A stretch of DNA of 64,000 nucleotides from Capsicum annuum. Its lineage: Eukaryota; Streptophyta; Magnoliopsida; Solanales; Solanaceae. Location of the stretch: positions 83,838,447 to 83,902,446 of the forward strand of contig NC_061118.1 in assembly GCF_002878395.1 (NCBI RefSeq), in the 5' to 3' direction. Below, one piece after another: positions 36,933 through 49,260 of the stretch; positions within the stretch are counted from its first letter, which is position 1, and each line of letters starts with the position of its first letter. The notes below the pieces were generated by a model that saw only the letters and a list, made by a program, of their open reading frames with translations, was not told where the DNA came from and ran no database searches. The translations under genes and the position numbers were made by a program.

Positions 36933-37655
36933 TGATTGAAGAAAAAAGTTGATGATGCAAAATTCAACAAATTCATAGCAATGCTCAAGCAACTGACAAT
37001 AAATGTGCCTCTGGTTGAAGCACTTGAGCAAATGACAGGATACACGAAGTTCATGAAAGACTTTGTAACCAAGAAACAGAAGGTTAGCCATCAGCCGGAG
37101 GATAATATTCTCTATTGTGGTGCTATCTCTACAAGGTCTTTAGTGCAGAAAAAGGCAGATCTAGGAGCATTTACTATACCATGTACTATTGGTTCCCTAA
37201 AATTCACAAAAGCACTGTGCGATCTGGGAGCCAGTATAAATCTAATGCCACTGGCTGTGTATAAAAATTGGGTTTGGGGTATCCTACCCTAACAAATATG
37301 CGGTTAGTAATGGCAGATAGGTCTGTAAAGTGGCCTATGGGCATACTACATGATGTTTTGGTAGGTTGCCGATTTTATTCTACCTGCTGATTTTGTGGTC
37401 CTAGATAGTGAGGAAGATTTTAAAGTGCCCATCATCTTGGGTAGTCCATTACTTGCAACTAGGAGAGTGCTGGTAGACATGAAGTTGAACGAGCTAAAGT
37501 TTAGGTTTAATAAAAAAGAAGCACGTTTCAAAATACACTCATCCATGATTCAGCAAAATAAGATGAGTGCTTTCTTAATCATTGACGTCTTCTATGATGA
37601 CGCTAAAGGGGTATCAACAAGTTGTCTTGGCGGTCTGAGCAGTCAAGATAACTAA
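36933..37655 (+). pseudogene. Aspartic protease, A1
   Basis: Starts KKKVDDAKFNKFIAMLKQLT, then YCGAISTRSLVQKKADLGAF and the active site ALCDLGASINLMPLAVYKN, which keeps Asp-Leu-Gly. A frame change near 37270-37390 separates the second half (FKVPIILGSPLLATRRVLVD). In Athila elements RT, RNase H and integrase follow; here the frame ends with SSQDN and a stop, and none of these domains appears downstream. Confidence 0.85.
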
Positions 37656-38811
37656 GTTGTGTCGCGACAGTAAATCAGGCGTTATTGGGAGGCAACCCAA
37701 AGTTGTTATGTTTAAGCAAGTATTTTTACTTTTATAATTAGAATTTAGTACAAAGAAGGTGAAAAATGAGGATGTCAGCTGAAAGGTCATGATGACATCT
37801 CTGATAAGCCGTCACAACTGTGATAAGCTATTAGAAATGCCGTCAGATAGGCCAAACTTGAGGCAGTTTCTATTAAGGCTGACGACATTAGTAATAAGCT
37901 ATCACACTTATGATAAGAGATCAAAATATGTCATCAAGAAGAATTTGAAAGCATTGCTAGACAATTTTAGGCCCAGTCCAGAAAATCCAACCCGGCCCAC
38001 AGTCGAACCTTCTCATATTCTCGCCTATGTTATTTTCTTTCCTTGTTTAGTTTATTTATTTCTTTACTTAGTTTATTTACTTATTCATTCCAAATAATTT
38101 CCCAAATTTAATCAAGAAAACACAAGTTCCCTTGAGTGTGGGTTTGCAATTCAAAATCAAGAATTTCTTTCTACTTTCTCTTGTGCGTGTAATCTCGGTG
38201 TGGGCTCCCATCAGGTATGCTCTAAGTTTAACTTTTCTATTCTTGAGGTAAGTGATAAAGTGATGACAAACCAAGTTCTCAAGAGGCTTGAACCAAGTTC
38301 AACTTGGTTAGGATCTAAAAATCGCACCTAGGGTTTGCTATGCAAGCCTAAGGCTTAAAGTTCAGCTCGCAACTCGGAACTCGAGTGGATTTTGAGAAAT
38401 AATGGGACCAAAAATTGAGTTGAGGTCAAAAGTGGGGTTCTAATAAAAGCTGACAACATTCATGATAAGCTATCACACCTATGACGGCTTATTAGAAATG
38501 TCATCAAAGATTGTTAAGAATGAAGTGGATTCTATTTAGAGCTGACGACATTCGTAATAGGCTATCACATTATGACAGCTTATTAAAGATGTCATCAGAA
38601 GTTGATAAAGTGTTGTAGGTTCTGTATGAGGTTGACGACAACTGTCATAAGCTATCATAGTCGTGATGGCTTATCAAGAAATATCGTCACACATGGAGCC
38701 TAAAGCATGAATGATCGTTCTCAAAGGATGTGAAACTTAAATGATTAATGTGTTTGTGCTTATGCTCTTGGGGATTGACTGATATTTTTCTATTGCTACA
38801 GGAACCTTATA
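37656..38811 (+). other. A1 spacer between protease and ORF3
   Basis: It begins with GTCGCGACAG...GGGAGGCAACCC, which in full Athila elements lies just after the integrase end, so pol was deleted at this place. It then carries two clusters of GCTGACGACAT/GATAAGCTATCAC repeats (37780-37945 and 38445-38690) like those in the A1 LTR, a GGCCCA word near 37970, and a leader-intron signature (38248-38801) ending 10 bases before the ORF3 ATG. Confidence 0.75.
38248..38801 (+). other. Candidate leader intron before A1 ORF3
   Basis: Donor TTGAG/GTAAGT is a perfect plant consensus. The acceptor TTGCTACAG/GAA is preceded by a T-rich run and by CTGAT, a usable branch point. The exon after it reaches ATG at 38812 in ten bases. 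A2 has the same arrangement. Splicing from either the genomic transcript or an internal one would deliver an ORF3 mRNA. Confidence 0.5.
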
Positions 38812-40803
38812 ATGGCACCCAAAGGAAAGAGTCCTCAGTTTACCAAGAAGAATTAGTAGAAAAGTGTATGCCAGAAACTCATCGATGGGGAGTCTAATTA
38901 TGAAGAGGAAAAACCTCTGCTCTGGAAGCAAAAGAAGAAGCAAATCCCTATAAAACCTCCACCACCCCCACTAGTTGAGGTGGAGAATAGTGACGACACG
39001 AAAATATCAATAGTTTTTGAGAAAAAGGTATCTGAACATTCTGAACATGAGCAACATGAGTCTGAACATGCTGAATATGAAGAAGAGGAACAGGAAGGGT
39101 CCGAGAAGTCTGAGTCTGAGGAAACAGCATCCTAATCCTCGTCCACTGAACAACAAGATGATAAAGAGTCTCCAGTTTGGGTAACACTTATCAAATGTAA
39201 GAACCCTGAAGTTCGAGACAATACTAGATGAAAAATACCCAAAGCAGAGGGTATCTTTACTGCTGGGCTTGGAAGAACTGATAAAAGAAGAGCTAAAAGG
39301 CCAATTTAGGAAGAAAATCAAATTATCACCCAAAGGTTGAGTAGGTACCCTGAAGTAGAACAGAAGTTCCAAGAGTACAGCTTGGGATGGACCACAAAAG
39401 AGGGAGGCTCATTTTGCCCTGCACTGGTCCGGGAGTTTTATGCAAACTACCAAGCTTAGTTAGAAAACATGTGCAGACCAGAAGAAAGAGTTGCAAACCA
39501 ACCCTGGTGGATAGAGTTTAGGTAAGGGGCATAAGGGTTGATGTCTCAATCAGAACCATCAACAGGTTCTTGCATGGCCCCAACTTCACTCCTTAGGCCA
39601 CTGCACCATCAGTCTATACTCGGATTAAGAATCGAGCAAAACAACATCCATGGTTGGCCAAAATCATAGCCAAAGGAGAACCAACATGGGTGACCAACCC
39701 AAATGAGAGAATTTGTAAGTCCTCTTTGACTCAAGAGGCAAAGTTTTAGTGGGGTATAGGGCGTATCTGGTTGATGCCCACTGATGGAGACAACATTATG
39801 GGTGATGATCGAGCTATCCTAGTAGCAATCATGGTGTAGAATCTCCCCCTAAATTTCAAGGAAATCATTGTTGATGAGATGAAGATTAGAATATCAAAAA
39901 CTGACACTGCTTATCCTTTTTCTTATCTTATCACAGAGTTGTGCCGAGCTACTAATGTGCTAAAGATTGCAGGGATTGATGATGATATTCTTGCCCGAAA
40001 GACTCACAACCCCATACGATATGATAAAAATCATCCAAGACTGAGACTTGATATAGGTACAGGGGTAGCAGCAGACCCTCCAATTATAGATGTCAGTTCA
40101 GCACCTCATGTGGAGGTGCAAAATTCTGAGATTGCATACCCAACTTCTTCAGCACATATAAGTTTAGTGCTTGAGAATAAACCCAACCCCTCAGCTCCTA
40201 CAGTAGCAGTAGGATTTGCAGTTCATCCAATTGATATTAGAAAAATGGCTAAACAAGCCAAATGGTGTGAGGCACAGCTACATGCCTTTGCCAAATAGTT
40301 TACTGCTACAGTAGACAAGAGAATTAAGGATACCCTTGATCCTTTTGTGACTTTGCCTAAACAGGTTGTAGATTTGGAAAACTAATTCGATGCACAGGAA
40401 AAAAAATGTCAGGGGCTGATCTTGCTAAATTCAGAGCGGCATTACACAAGGTAAAGACAGATGTTGGGTCATTGCAGCAGCACCAATTTATAGTGCTGAC
40501 AGGTCCGGCTGTGGATGAATCTGAGGAAGAAATTCCAATACTTGACCTCACTAGAGATTCACCAAATAAAAAAAGAAAAAAGGGAGAGAAGAGGGGGGCA
40601 ACGATAAGAGAGAAGAACCGGACAGTGAGGAAGAAAGAAGAGTGAAAAAAAAGGTGAAAAAGAAGGCTGAAAAGGAGGAATTGAAGAAAGCAAGAATGGA
40701 GTCCCTAGCGAACAACAAGAAATGGGAGGCATCCATCCGAGCTAGGGCTTCAGGTTCCTCATCTAGCAGGGCTCCAACCACTGTAAGGCCAGTTGCCTCA
40801 TAA
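38812..40803 (+). pseudogene. ORF3 of A1 (plant transposon-protein type, env position)
   Basis: Located where Athila elements carry an env-like ORF. It starts MAPKGKSPQFTKKN, has an acidic, Glu/Ser-rich part (SEHEQHESEHAEYEEEEQEG), then the conserved core FCPALVREFYANYQA, then DTAYPFSYLITELCRATNVL. The VREFYAN phrase is typical of what Solanaceae annotations call 'putative plant transposon protein'. The end is Lys-rich (KKRKKGEKRG) and stops with TAA at 40801. TAG TAG at codons 15-16, other stops and frame changes near 39525, 40300 and 40630 break it. Function is unknown; I see no clear transmembrane segment. Confidence 0.7.
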
Positions 40804-42198
40804 GCCTCACATTTGATTCACTCAAGGTATGCCCTAAACCCTGAGTTCATTTTATTTTCAAATTTAAGTTGAGGGTGTAGGGCAGAATATTGTTGTAAAA
40901 AAAAAATTTTTGGTAGATAATTAGGAGTAATACAGGTACTTGAGGTAGTCAGCTTATTTTGTTACTTTTGAGTACCTATCCATTGGTCTGATATATTGTT
41001 TACTATGTGAATTACATCCATTTGTGACCACGGTGTATATTTTTGTGGCATTAGTCTGGCAACTGAATAACCTTTGTTAAACAAGTGCATGAATCGGATA
41101 AGTAGTGATATGCGAGATACTTGTGTGCCATGTGTGTGTAAGGTCTTACTCAGTTCCCATTGTGTGTTGAATCTAGAATTTGCCCTGTTAGGCTTGCCAT
41201 AGTCATAGGATAGGAATTAGGAAAGGATCATAGGCCATTTTTTATTTTAGCCCACTTTAGACAAAATGAACTTCCCTATGTGCATAATATCTTTTGATCC
41301 CTGTTTTGAGCCTAATTAGCCTATTTCTTTCTACGAGACCTCTCACTTTCCTATTTACATCAAAATAAACCTGTTTTGGCCCTAGTCCTCCTTGGACACT
41401 GTATACCTTGACTTAGGAAAAAATCCTAAGTTGAGGGTGGCTATCATAAGGGTGCATGATGCGAAATGAGTATGAAGAGTAGAAGAATAAAAGAAAAGAA
41501 TAAAAATTTAGGTGTAGTAAAAAAGGAATAAGAAAACAAAACTTGTGTAAAAGATGATAAAAAAATAATATGATAATTGGAAAGACTGCATCCATATTGA
41601 GCTTGTGTGATCAATAAAAGAGAGGAAGAAAAGAAGGTTGAGAGTTGAAACCCCAAGAGTTTAGTATAGTGTCAAGGAGGCATAGTCACTCTAAAATATC
41701 CATGAATATCATACCAACCCATGACCTACATTACAAGCTTAAGAAAATCCCTATAGTGATCCTAACTGACCTGTCCAAAGACTTGGGTACTGACTATAAG
41801 GGGAAGCCTATGGAATTTGACATGCAATGTTTTGAATTTCATTCTAAGAGTGAGTCTTGTGATTATACCTATGATATGTATATGAATTCTGATATAAGTG
41901 AAAAAGGGATTTCTTTGTTGTGAGGGCACACTAGGTATGTTTCTAGTCACTGACTTGTTTAGATAGTGTGATCTTGGTATGGCACGGTTGTTATTGCAGA
42001 ATTTTTGCTGCATTTTGATGCTTGTGAGTTGCCTGATTGTTCTTGAAAACATCAATAGTGAGTTTTAAATTGATTGACCTTAGAGATGGTGAATATATTC
42101 TGAACTAATATGAGTAGTTACCTGCCAGATTTTACTTTGTATTCTCTTAGTTATGTTATGGTTTCTTGAGGAAAAGTAATTTTTTAAGTTGAGGGTGT
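40804..42198 (+). other. 3' untranslated region of A1
   Basis: Non-coding; shares an ordered block (about 41220-41930) with A2 and A0. It has three copies of AAGTTGAGGGTG (40866, 41428 and 42186); the last touches the 3' LTR and would be the polypurine-tract equivalent. A stem-loop CTTAGGAAAAAATCCTAAG is at about 41412-41430. A purine-rich tract follows at 41460-41560. Confidence 0.75.
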
Positions 42199-43703
42199 TG
42201 ATGTGTGAGCCTATGCTAACACATTCAAAGCTTTTAACTCTAAATAATTGCAAGGTCTTGATTAACTTTAGCTGTTTTTTATTAGTTTACTTTGATTTTT
42301 ACAGTAACAGATGAGATGCAGGGGAACCAACAACAATGGAAGTAAAAAGGTTGAATTCTGAAGCAAATAAAGGACAAGTGTGGCTGACGACATTCATGAT
42401 AAGTCATCATCCTGGTGATAAGCTATCAAGGCCATCATCAACTTTAACCAGAAAATGGGAGTAGAAGAGAAGTTGTGATGACATTTTGTGATAAGGTGTC
42501 AGGATGGTGATAAGGCATCAAGGATATCGTCATACTTAGGCAGAACATGGAAGATGAAAAGAAGTCTTGATGGCATTGGTGATAAGCCGTCAAAATCATG
42601 ATAAGCTATCGTCGTCATCGTCAGCCTTAGACAGCAAGAGAAAAAAGTGAAGAGGAGCTGACGACATCCGTGAAAAGTCGTCAGACTGCTGATAAGCTAT
42701 CACGGATGTCGTCGTCGTCTATTCTGAGGAAAAGCTGTAACCTTGATTTTGTTTCCATAATTAGGTTAAACTATTTAAAGCTTTATTTTAGGGTTTTCTA
42801 AAGAACAATTATTCATTATTATTTGACACTTTGAGTTTGGGAACATAATTTGATATTTTCTCTCTCTACTTCTAGACTTAACAACACAACTATTTGGAGA
42901 GATTATTATCAGTATTGGGGGATTACCCTTTGTGATATAATCTATGCTTCACTAGTTTTTATTCATCACTATAAGTTTATCTTTCAAATCATGAATTCAA
43001 TTATGTGTTTCGTTCTTTGCATCATGAGAGGCTAATCTCCATTAACCTGAATTATGGAATCTAGGGTTAGGTCTTGATAAGGTGCTAGGTATTCAAGATT
43101 CAATAAGTGGTAGGATTTCTTGATAATTCTAATGCTTTAATTAACATTTTTTGGTTGCAAACAGTAGACACACTTGCTTTGATTTACTTGAGAAAGAAAT
43201 CAAATATAGTAGGAAGTGAATTATCAATAGGGATTCGGAAATACTTCTTTTAACAATTAGTGTTGTAACAAGGTTGGTTAACCTGAGGTAAAATCTGGGT
43301 AGTGAATAGAAATTCCCTAAGTCTAAGAGGATTAGGAAATTAAACGCTTAAGTAGGTCGAGAGACATTTGAGTATAACATCGATAAAGATAGCTTGTTAT
43401 CCTACCCACCATGAGAATCTTGAATCACCTTTAGCATCTATCATGTACTGCAAGCCCTAGTGAACATAATTCTAGTTATTTCATAAACTCTTGATTACAA
43501 ACATCAAAATTTAAGTGATAAACAATTATTCGTGACACTTAAACCCCCCCTCATTTCAGGAAACATTAAACTATCAGTGAATTAAATTGCAAACGACTTG
43601 GGTTCACACCTTATTCCCTATGGGATTCGACCCCAACCTAGTTGGGTTTTATATTGACAACGATCACTTGCACCCATTTAAGAGTGTAATTTAAGCATTA
43701 TCA
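42199..43703 (+). repeat. 3' LTR of A1
   Basis: TGATGTGTGAGCC to AAGCATTATCA, 1,505 bp. Contains the GTCGTCAG/GATAAGC cluster at 42380-42720, including perfect arms GACGACATCCGTGA and TCACGGATGTCGTC, and then a TATTTAAAG box at 42772, a plausible promoter with start near 42805. A0 sequence resumes at 43704. No 5-bp target duplication matches the left edge (GGCAC versus TGCAA). Confidence 0.9.
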
Positions 43704-45891
43704 TGCAATAGCTGACATCTCGACCTCTTATCAACTGAGGCCAACACAATTGAATTAGATGCCCTTTTTAGGGCCTATTGATAGTCTATAGTCGAATCAT
43801 GTAGCTCCTTCTCATGACCTCTCTTCTCCTTAACAACCGAGGCCATATCATCATCCATAAAAAGATCACACCCTTTTAGGAGCTTAAGATAGAGGTTGCA
43901 TAAGAGCTAGAATAACTGGAGGAATGACCAGAATATTACTCTCTGATATTGATCAAACGTTTGATCATGGAGTAGCCATCTCCTTAGGTAGGTCCAACAA
44001 GTGTTATATTTGGACCTCACGCATCCATTCACTCATCCTAGTCTCAAATTTGTCTATATACTCCTTTATTTTAGCCACTATACTCCTCTCAAACTAAGCC
44101 TCAAAGGCCTCTAAAATAGTCTAGGCTAATAGGCAGATCTTCATGAATAACATGGCTAACTAAGTCTCCATATGAGTGATGTGGGCATTTACCTCCTCCT
44201 ACCGCTCAACCATCTACTGTAGTAACTCATACAACAGTATAATAATCCCAATAGGTTTTTGGCGAGGGGTGAATATGGATTCCATGACTGGCTCTGATGT
44301 AGACATTGGGGCTGGTACAGATATGCTCGTGGCCCCTACCCCACCTTAAGTAATCACAGGATCAACTCTTTGATCACCTATCTCAAAATTAATAGTCATA
44401 TATGGCCTCTCAATAGGCTTAGACAGAGTATAGGGCCCCTCAAAAAGGGTTGTACTAGAAGCAGAAGGTGGTTGCGCTCTATGTACAAGGACCAAGTTGA
44501 ATGCATCATTGATCAAGATAATTTCTATCATATGGGTCACTTCGATCCACTAGTATACCTCTAGAATATGCAGCACTTCATCCATATCGCTTAGCTGTTG
44601 TATCAAATAAAAGAAGGTGAAGGTGATGGTCTCACCGAGTGCACTTATGCATATCTTATGTTGGATCCATCTGGCGAAGTCAATATCATATCGAGCAATT
44701 AGGATGACAATCAAAGAAGCTTTATCCTATATGACGATGTTTTTCACAGAAGTCAAACTCATTCTATGATGTACCACTATCCATCAAAATATCATTGGAC
44801 AGTGCAGCGACACCTTCTTAATCTCTCCCTTTTACTCAACCCATAGGGCATCAGTGCCCAATAAAGCTATCTATGTGTCTATCTATATATCCAAATCCAG
44901 TCTAAGTGCTTTGTACTCTGGGTCCCTAATAGCGCGCCTACTCCATGCAATCCCTATGTGATAATCAAACTCGACTATCATAGCTGGCTTTATATAATCT
45001 GGCCCAAATAACACTCCACAAACAACCACCTTAAAAATATCAATTCTAACCCCCTGATAAAGTGTAGGTCGGTTGGGGTTGCTCAACCGTACTACACTTA
45101 GCTAGGGTGACCCTGTATATAATGGATGTGTAGGATGCATAAAACTCTTAAACTAGACCTGAGATATATGAACCTAAAGGTTGGGTCATCCACCATAGTT
45201 GATATCAATAAGAAAAGGCCTACAGGTTTGGAGCTTCTGTTATCCCAATCAACTCTATCCTGACCTATCCTATAATACTGCATTTCAAGCGACCCTACTT
45301 TGTGATAAAGTTATCTCTCTCATAAAGTTATTACATTCCTTTACAAACCATCTTGAAAAAATCTCAATTATAGGTATAGTTGAGATATGTATGGGGTTAG
45401 ACTCTGGTGTAGCAGGTGCGAAAGTAGTAGGCTGAGTGCCCTTAGTAGTGGCATCGGTACCTTGAAATGGTGATGAAGATATCTCTTATGGGACCTATGC
45501 TGCATCGGCATCCTCATATGTATCATCCTCATAATACTGGGGTATGATGGATTCTGATACAAACTCACTCTCAAAATAGGATGCAGCCTTCGACCCTTCT
45601 CAGACTAGGAGTCAGTTCCATCCTCTTTTTCTCTAGAACCAAAACCTGTTGCTGACTTAACCTCTTTCTCTGACCTAGCATATGACTCATCCTCTACCTC
45701 TTAAAATTAGGGAGAGTGTGGTGGTGATAGACTTAAGTTCTTTATCCAGATCCTAGTCTGAATAAATCATCCTGGTGCAAGTTTGGGCTCTGCCAGTGGT
45801 GCCTGTGATGGTTCCAGATGAGTGACCAACTCAACAACAACTATTGTAGCTGTAGCCTATCTATATGAATGGGCCAGATTCTATCTTGGGG
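43704..45891 (-). pseudogene. ORF3 of A0, main part
   Basis: Minus-strand translation with stops resembles A2 ORF3: VRIDIFKVVVCGVLFGPDYI (near 45000) versus VRVDIQTKTIHRVIFSPDYI in A2 (near 52095), then IAWSRRAIRDPEYKALRLDL. Toward 45890 the acidic N-terminal part is visible. The N-terminal end is cut by A2. The A1 insertion separates the last codons (32890-33000). Strong decay; function unknown as for A1 ORF3. Confidence 0.6.
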
Positions 45892-47309
45892 TGATGTTAT
45901 ATAGAAATGTAGAACTTTTGATGCTTAAAAAAAAGAAAAATATGCAAGTTTTTTTAGTCTATTTTGTTAGATAAATCTGTTTTGGGTATGTTTTGTGGGA
46001 AATCATGTTTTGGATGCTATCTCTGTGAAAATTGTGAAAAGGATATTTTTGGCCACTTTTTGGAGCAATTATAGATATTCAGGATGTTTTCCAACTTGTT
46101 CGCGTTCAAAGCATGGTTGAGAAGTGAAAAAGAGCTGAAAAATAACTCACAACACTTACCAAGGCTACCTATAGACCGCAGGTGGTCAGAGCAGGTGCTA
46201 AAGGTAGAAATCTCGAGAGCTAGGCTATCGGAGTTGCACTTGCAGTTTGTACCTACGCCTTGTGTCAAGAACATAGGTGCTACCTGCGCCCTGTGCCAGA
46301 CCACAACTACAGAGAGCAGGTGGCTACCGACCCAATTTTCTTCTATTTCATTTAGGTTTTGGTTTTTGGGTTTCCTCTTGTACTATAAATACCCTTAATG
46401 TGCTTTTTAGTCAGAGTTGCACACTTTTGATATTCACAAATATATTTTAATTCCAAGATATATCTTTGATCTTGGGATTTTCTTATATTAATTTTGGTCC
46501 ATTAATTTAGTTATGGTTGTGGGATTTTACACTTCTTCTTATTGTGATTTCGTCTATGGTTTCAACTTTATGAATGTTACTGATTTATTCACAATCATGA
46601 GCGTCTAAAACCCATAGTTAGGGTTGTAGAAACCATGGGGGATTGATGAAGTATGGGAAGTGTGATTGTTAATACCCATGGCATGTATTGCTTTATCTTT
46701 ATTGTAATAGATTTATTAATGGGTGCAGACATTAGGATCCCACTTAGATATTACTGCTTACTCCTAAAGAGGAGCAGTGACTAGGAAAATATAAAGAGAA
46801 TAGTAATTTGAGGTTAATTTTCAATCCATGCTAACCATGGAATATAGTGAATGACTATTAACTGTTATTTAATCACTAGAGACACAAAAGGTACTAGTTA
46901 ATTGGGATCAAGGTAAGGGTTAGTAAGGTGACATCTTGAGAATCCAAAGGTAAAGGATGAAATCCTTCTACTTGTCCAAAAGACTGTATAAGGTACATAA
47001 TTTATCAATTTTGTATGCAAGGTATTAGGTTGGTTCAATAATGCACGGTAAGCCGATGGAGTTGAGAAGCCAACGCAAACGTAATCCTAGTGTTCACCGA
47101 CACTGATTACAACCGTTGTCAATACAATTACTTGCTCGATTTTACTATAGCAAAACCCCATTTACTTTTTTTTATTTTGCCTACTTACTACAACTATTGA
47201 GATCTGTAAACCATGTGTTCCCTTGGGATTTGACCCCAACCTCTATCGGGTTGCTATATTTTGACAACGACTGTATCATCATCTAATAGGAGGTGTTATT
47301 TGGATGTCA
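45892..47309 (+). repeat. 5' LTR of A2
   Basis: Starts TGATGTTATATAG and aligns with 55052-56145. Short-repeat cluster of CCTGCGCCCTGTG/GACCGCAGGTGG-type words at 46150-46330, followed by TATAAAT at 46384. It ends about ten bases before the PBS. The LTR is unrelated in sequence to that of A1 apart from end words and layout. Confidence 0.85.
46384..46390 (+). promoter_or_regulatory. TATA box of A2 5' LTR
   Basis: TATAAAT in CTTGTACTATAAATACCC, after the motif cluster. The 3' LTR has TACAAAC at the same place (55554), so that copy has lost the box. Confidence 0.65.
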
Positions 47310-47319
47310 ATAAAAAATT

Positions 47320-47337
47320 TGGTGCCATTGCCGGGGA
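47320..47337 (+). other. Primer-binding site of A2, tRNA-Asp type
   Basis: TGGTGCCATTGCCGGGGA; two differences from the expected tRNA-Asp complement. Confidence 0.85.
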
Positions 47338-47417
47338 GTATGATATTGATTTATGAATTGAAGATGTTGTAGGTTTTTGGGTTATTTTTATTTTGTTATT
47401 AGTTGGATATACCTTGT

Positions 47418-49260
47418 ATGCCTAACACATAGAGTAGATGCAATCCCGTACTACCAGTGAATCTAAACCAAGGAAAGATCCTACATACACCTAGTAGGAT
47501 GGTGGAACAAAAAAAAGATGATATTCTTGAAGGGGTTAATAATGATATGCGTCCCTCTCCTCCAGAAGGAATTCAGGATATTACTGACCAGCAGACGAAG
47601 GTGCTATTAACTCAAGCTAAAAGTGAGAGGAAGGCAGCAGAAAATACTCAGCAGATAGCTCGGGAGGTAGAGTTAGCTATGTAGAGATAGGAAATAGAGT
47701 GCCAAAAAACACTTGATGGAAACCAGAACAGAGATAAAGGTGCTCGTGTTAAAGTAATCCCATCATATCAGTATGTGCAACCATATATAGATGACAAAGA
47801 AGACTTGGGATATATTGAACCATCATAGACTAGAGTCGTAGTTCCTCCTATTTTTTCTCCCAGGCATTAAGTTCGACATCACGAGTGCAATGATCCAACT
47901 TATAAATCTGAAGGGAGTGTTTGCTGGTCTACTTATAGATGACACAAACTTGCACCTTTCAAATTTCCTCAGGTTCTATAGTTCATATACAAATCTAGGG
48001 GTGAATCAGAAAGTACTTAGACTAAGGCTTTTCCTGTTCTCACTTATAGGAGAAGCATCTTTATGGTTAGGGGAAGTGCCAAGAGGTTCTATCACTACAT
48101 GGAACGAGTTATGCAAGTAATTCTTGAACAAGTTTGTTCCTCCATCTAGGATGTTCAAACTCAAGGATGAGATTTATAGTTTTAGGTAGCTGCAGTCAGA
48201 GTTTACGCACGAGGCTTGGTTCAGGTTCAAGAAGAAGCTGAGTATGGTGCCCAATCCTTTGTTGTTAGGGACAAGCTTATTGGATATATTCTATAGAGCC
48301 CTAACCATCAGCTCCATAGCCATGGCAGACACCATATCTAGAGGAGCTTTTATGAGACTATGCTGGGAGACAGCTTTAGAGATGTTAGATCAGATCTCAC
48401 TAACTAACTGAGGGTGGAAAACTTGGGAGGCTGATAGAGGATCTGGCACTTATGCTATTGGTGTCTTATATAACTAGAAAGTAGTTGATGACATAATAGC
48501 ACAAAAGATTCCATTGCTAAGAACTGAACTTAGGGTACGAGAAAAATAGCTTGCAGCATTGAATTCAAAGAAAGTAAATATAGTAGCAGTATAAGGGTCA
48601 GGTTTCAAAGCATACGAGTCAGAATTGGAAGAGTAAGTGAATAATCTGGATTGTAAGGTAGTGGGTTTCTGATCCCAAGAGCAAGGGAACTAAGGTCTAA
48701 AATACTATAATAGATATAGAGATCATAGTAAAGAATGAGATGGTGACTAAAGGAATAACGATGACTATAGAGAGAAGGAAGGGAGATTGATACATTTTAC
48801 TTGGCAGATGAGTTGTAGAATCCAAAATGGAAGAGATATTGGCAAAGCTGGTAAAGGGTCAGGAAAATCAAGAGATCAACCTTAAGGATATTAAGGTAGA
48901 CATTTCAGGATTGACCCAGAAGGTCGAGTCATATGCCACTGCTATCAAGTAGTTGAAGCACTAGTTCGGGCATATGCCAGCAACTCTTAACCAAAGGCAG
49001 CCAGGTACCCTTCCAACTAACATAATGCAAAATCCTAAAAATAATGGTCACCTACTAACTATTACCATGAGGAGTAGTATCACTACTATGGATCCCCTAC
49101 TACCTGCTGTAAAATCTAGTGATGATAACATACCTGCTATTAAGTCTGAGAAGGTAACAGGTGATAGAGGTAACTCTGCTGAAGATAAAGGTAAGGGTCT
49201 AGTCACTAAGTCAGTAATTAGACAGATTTTGAGACTGCCCCTACCTTATCCTCGATATTG
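47418..49260 (+). pseudogene. gag: gag, pol-less Athila-like A2
   Basis: Opens MPNT at 47418 with TAG at codon 5, then DITDQQTKVLLTQAKSERKA and more TAGs near 47683-47700. The capsid part at 47890-48120 reads LKGVFAGLLIDDTNLHLSNF and LRLRLFLFSLIGEASLWLGE, parallel to A1. The tail has LNQRQPGTLPTNIMQNPKNN and TITMRSS. Most internal stops are TAG in places where A1 or the family has Gln. A decayed capsid gene. Confidence 0.8.
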
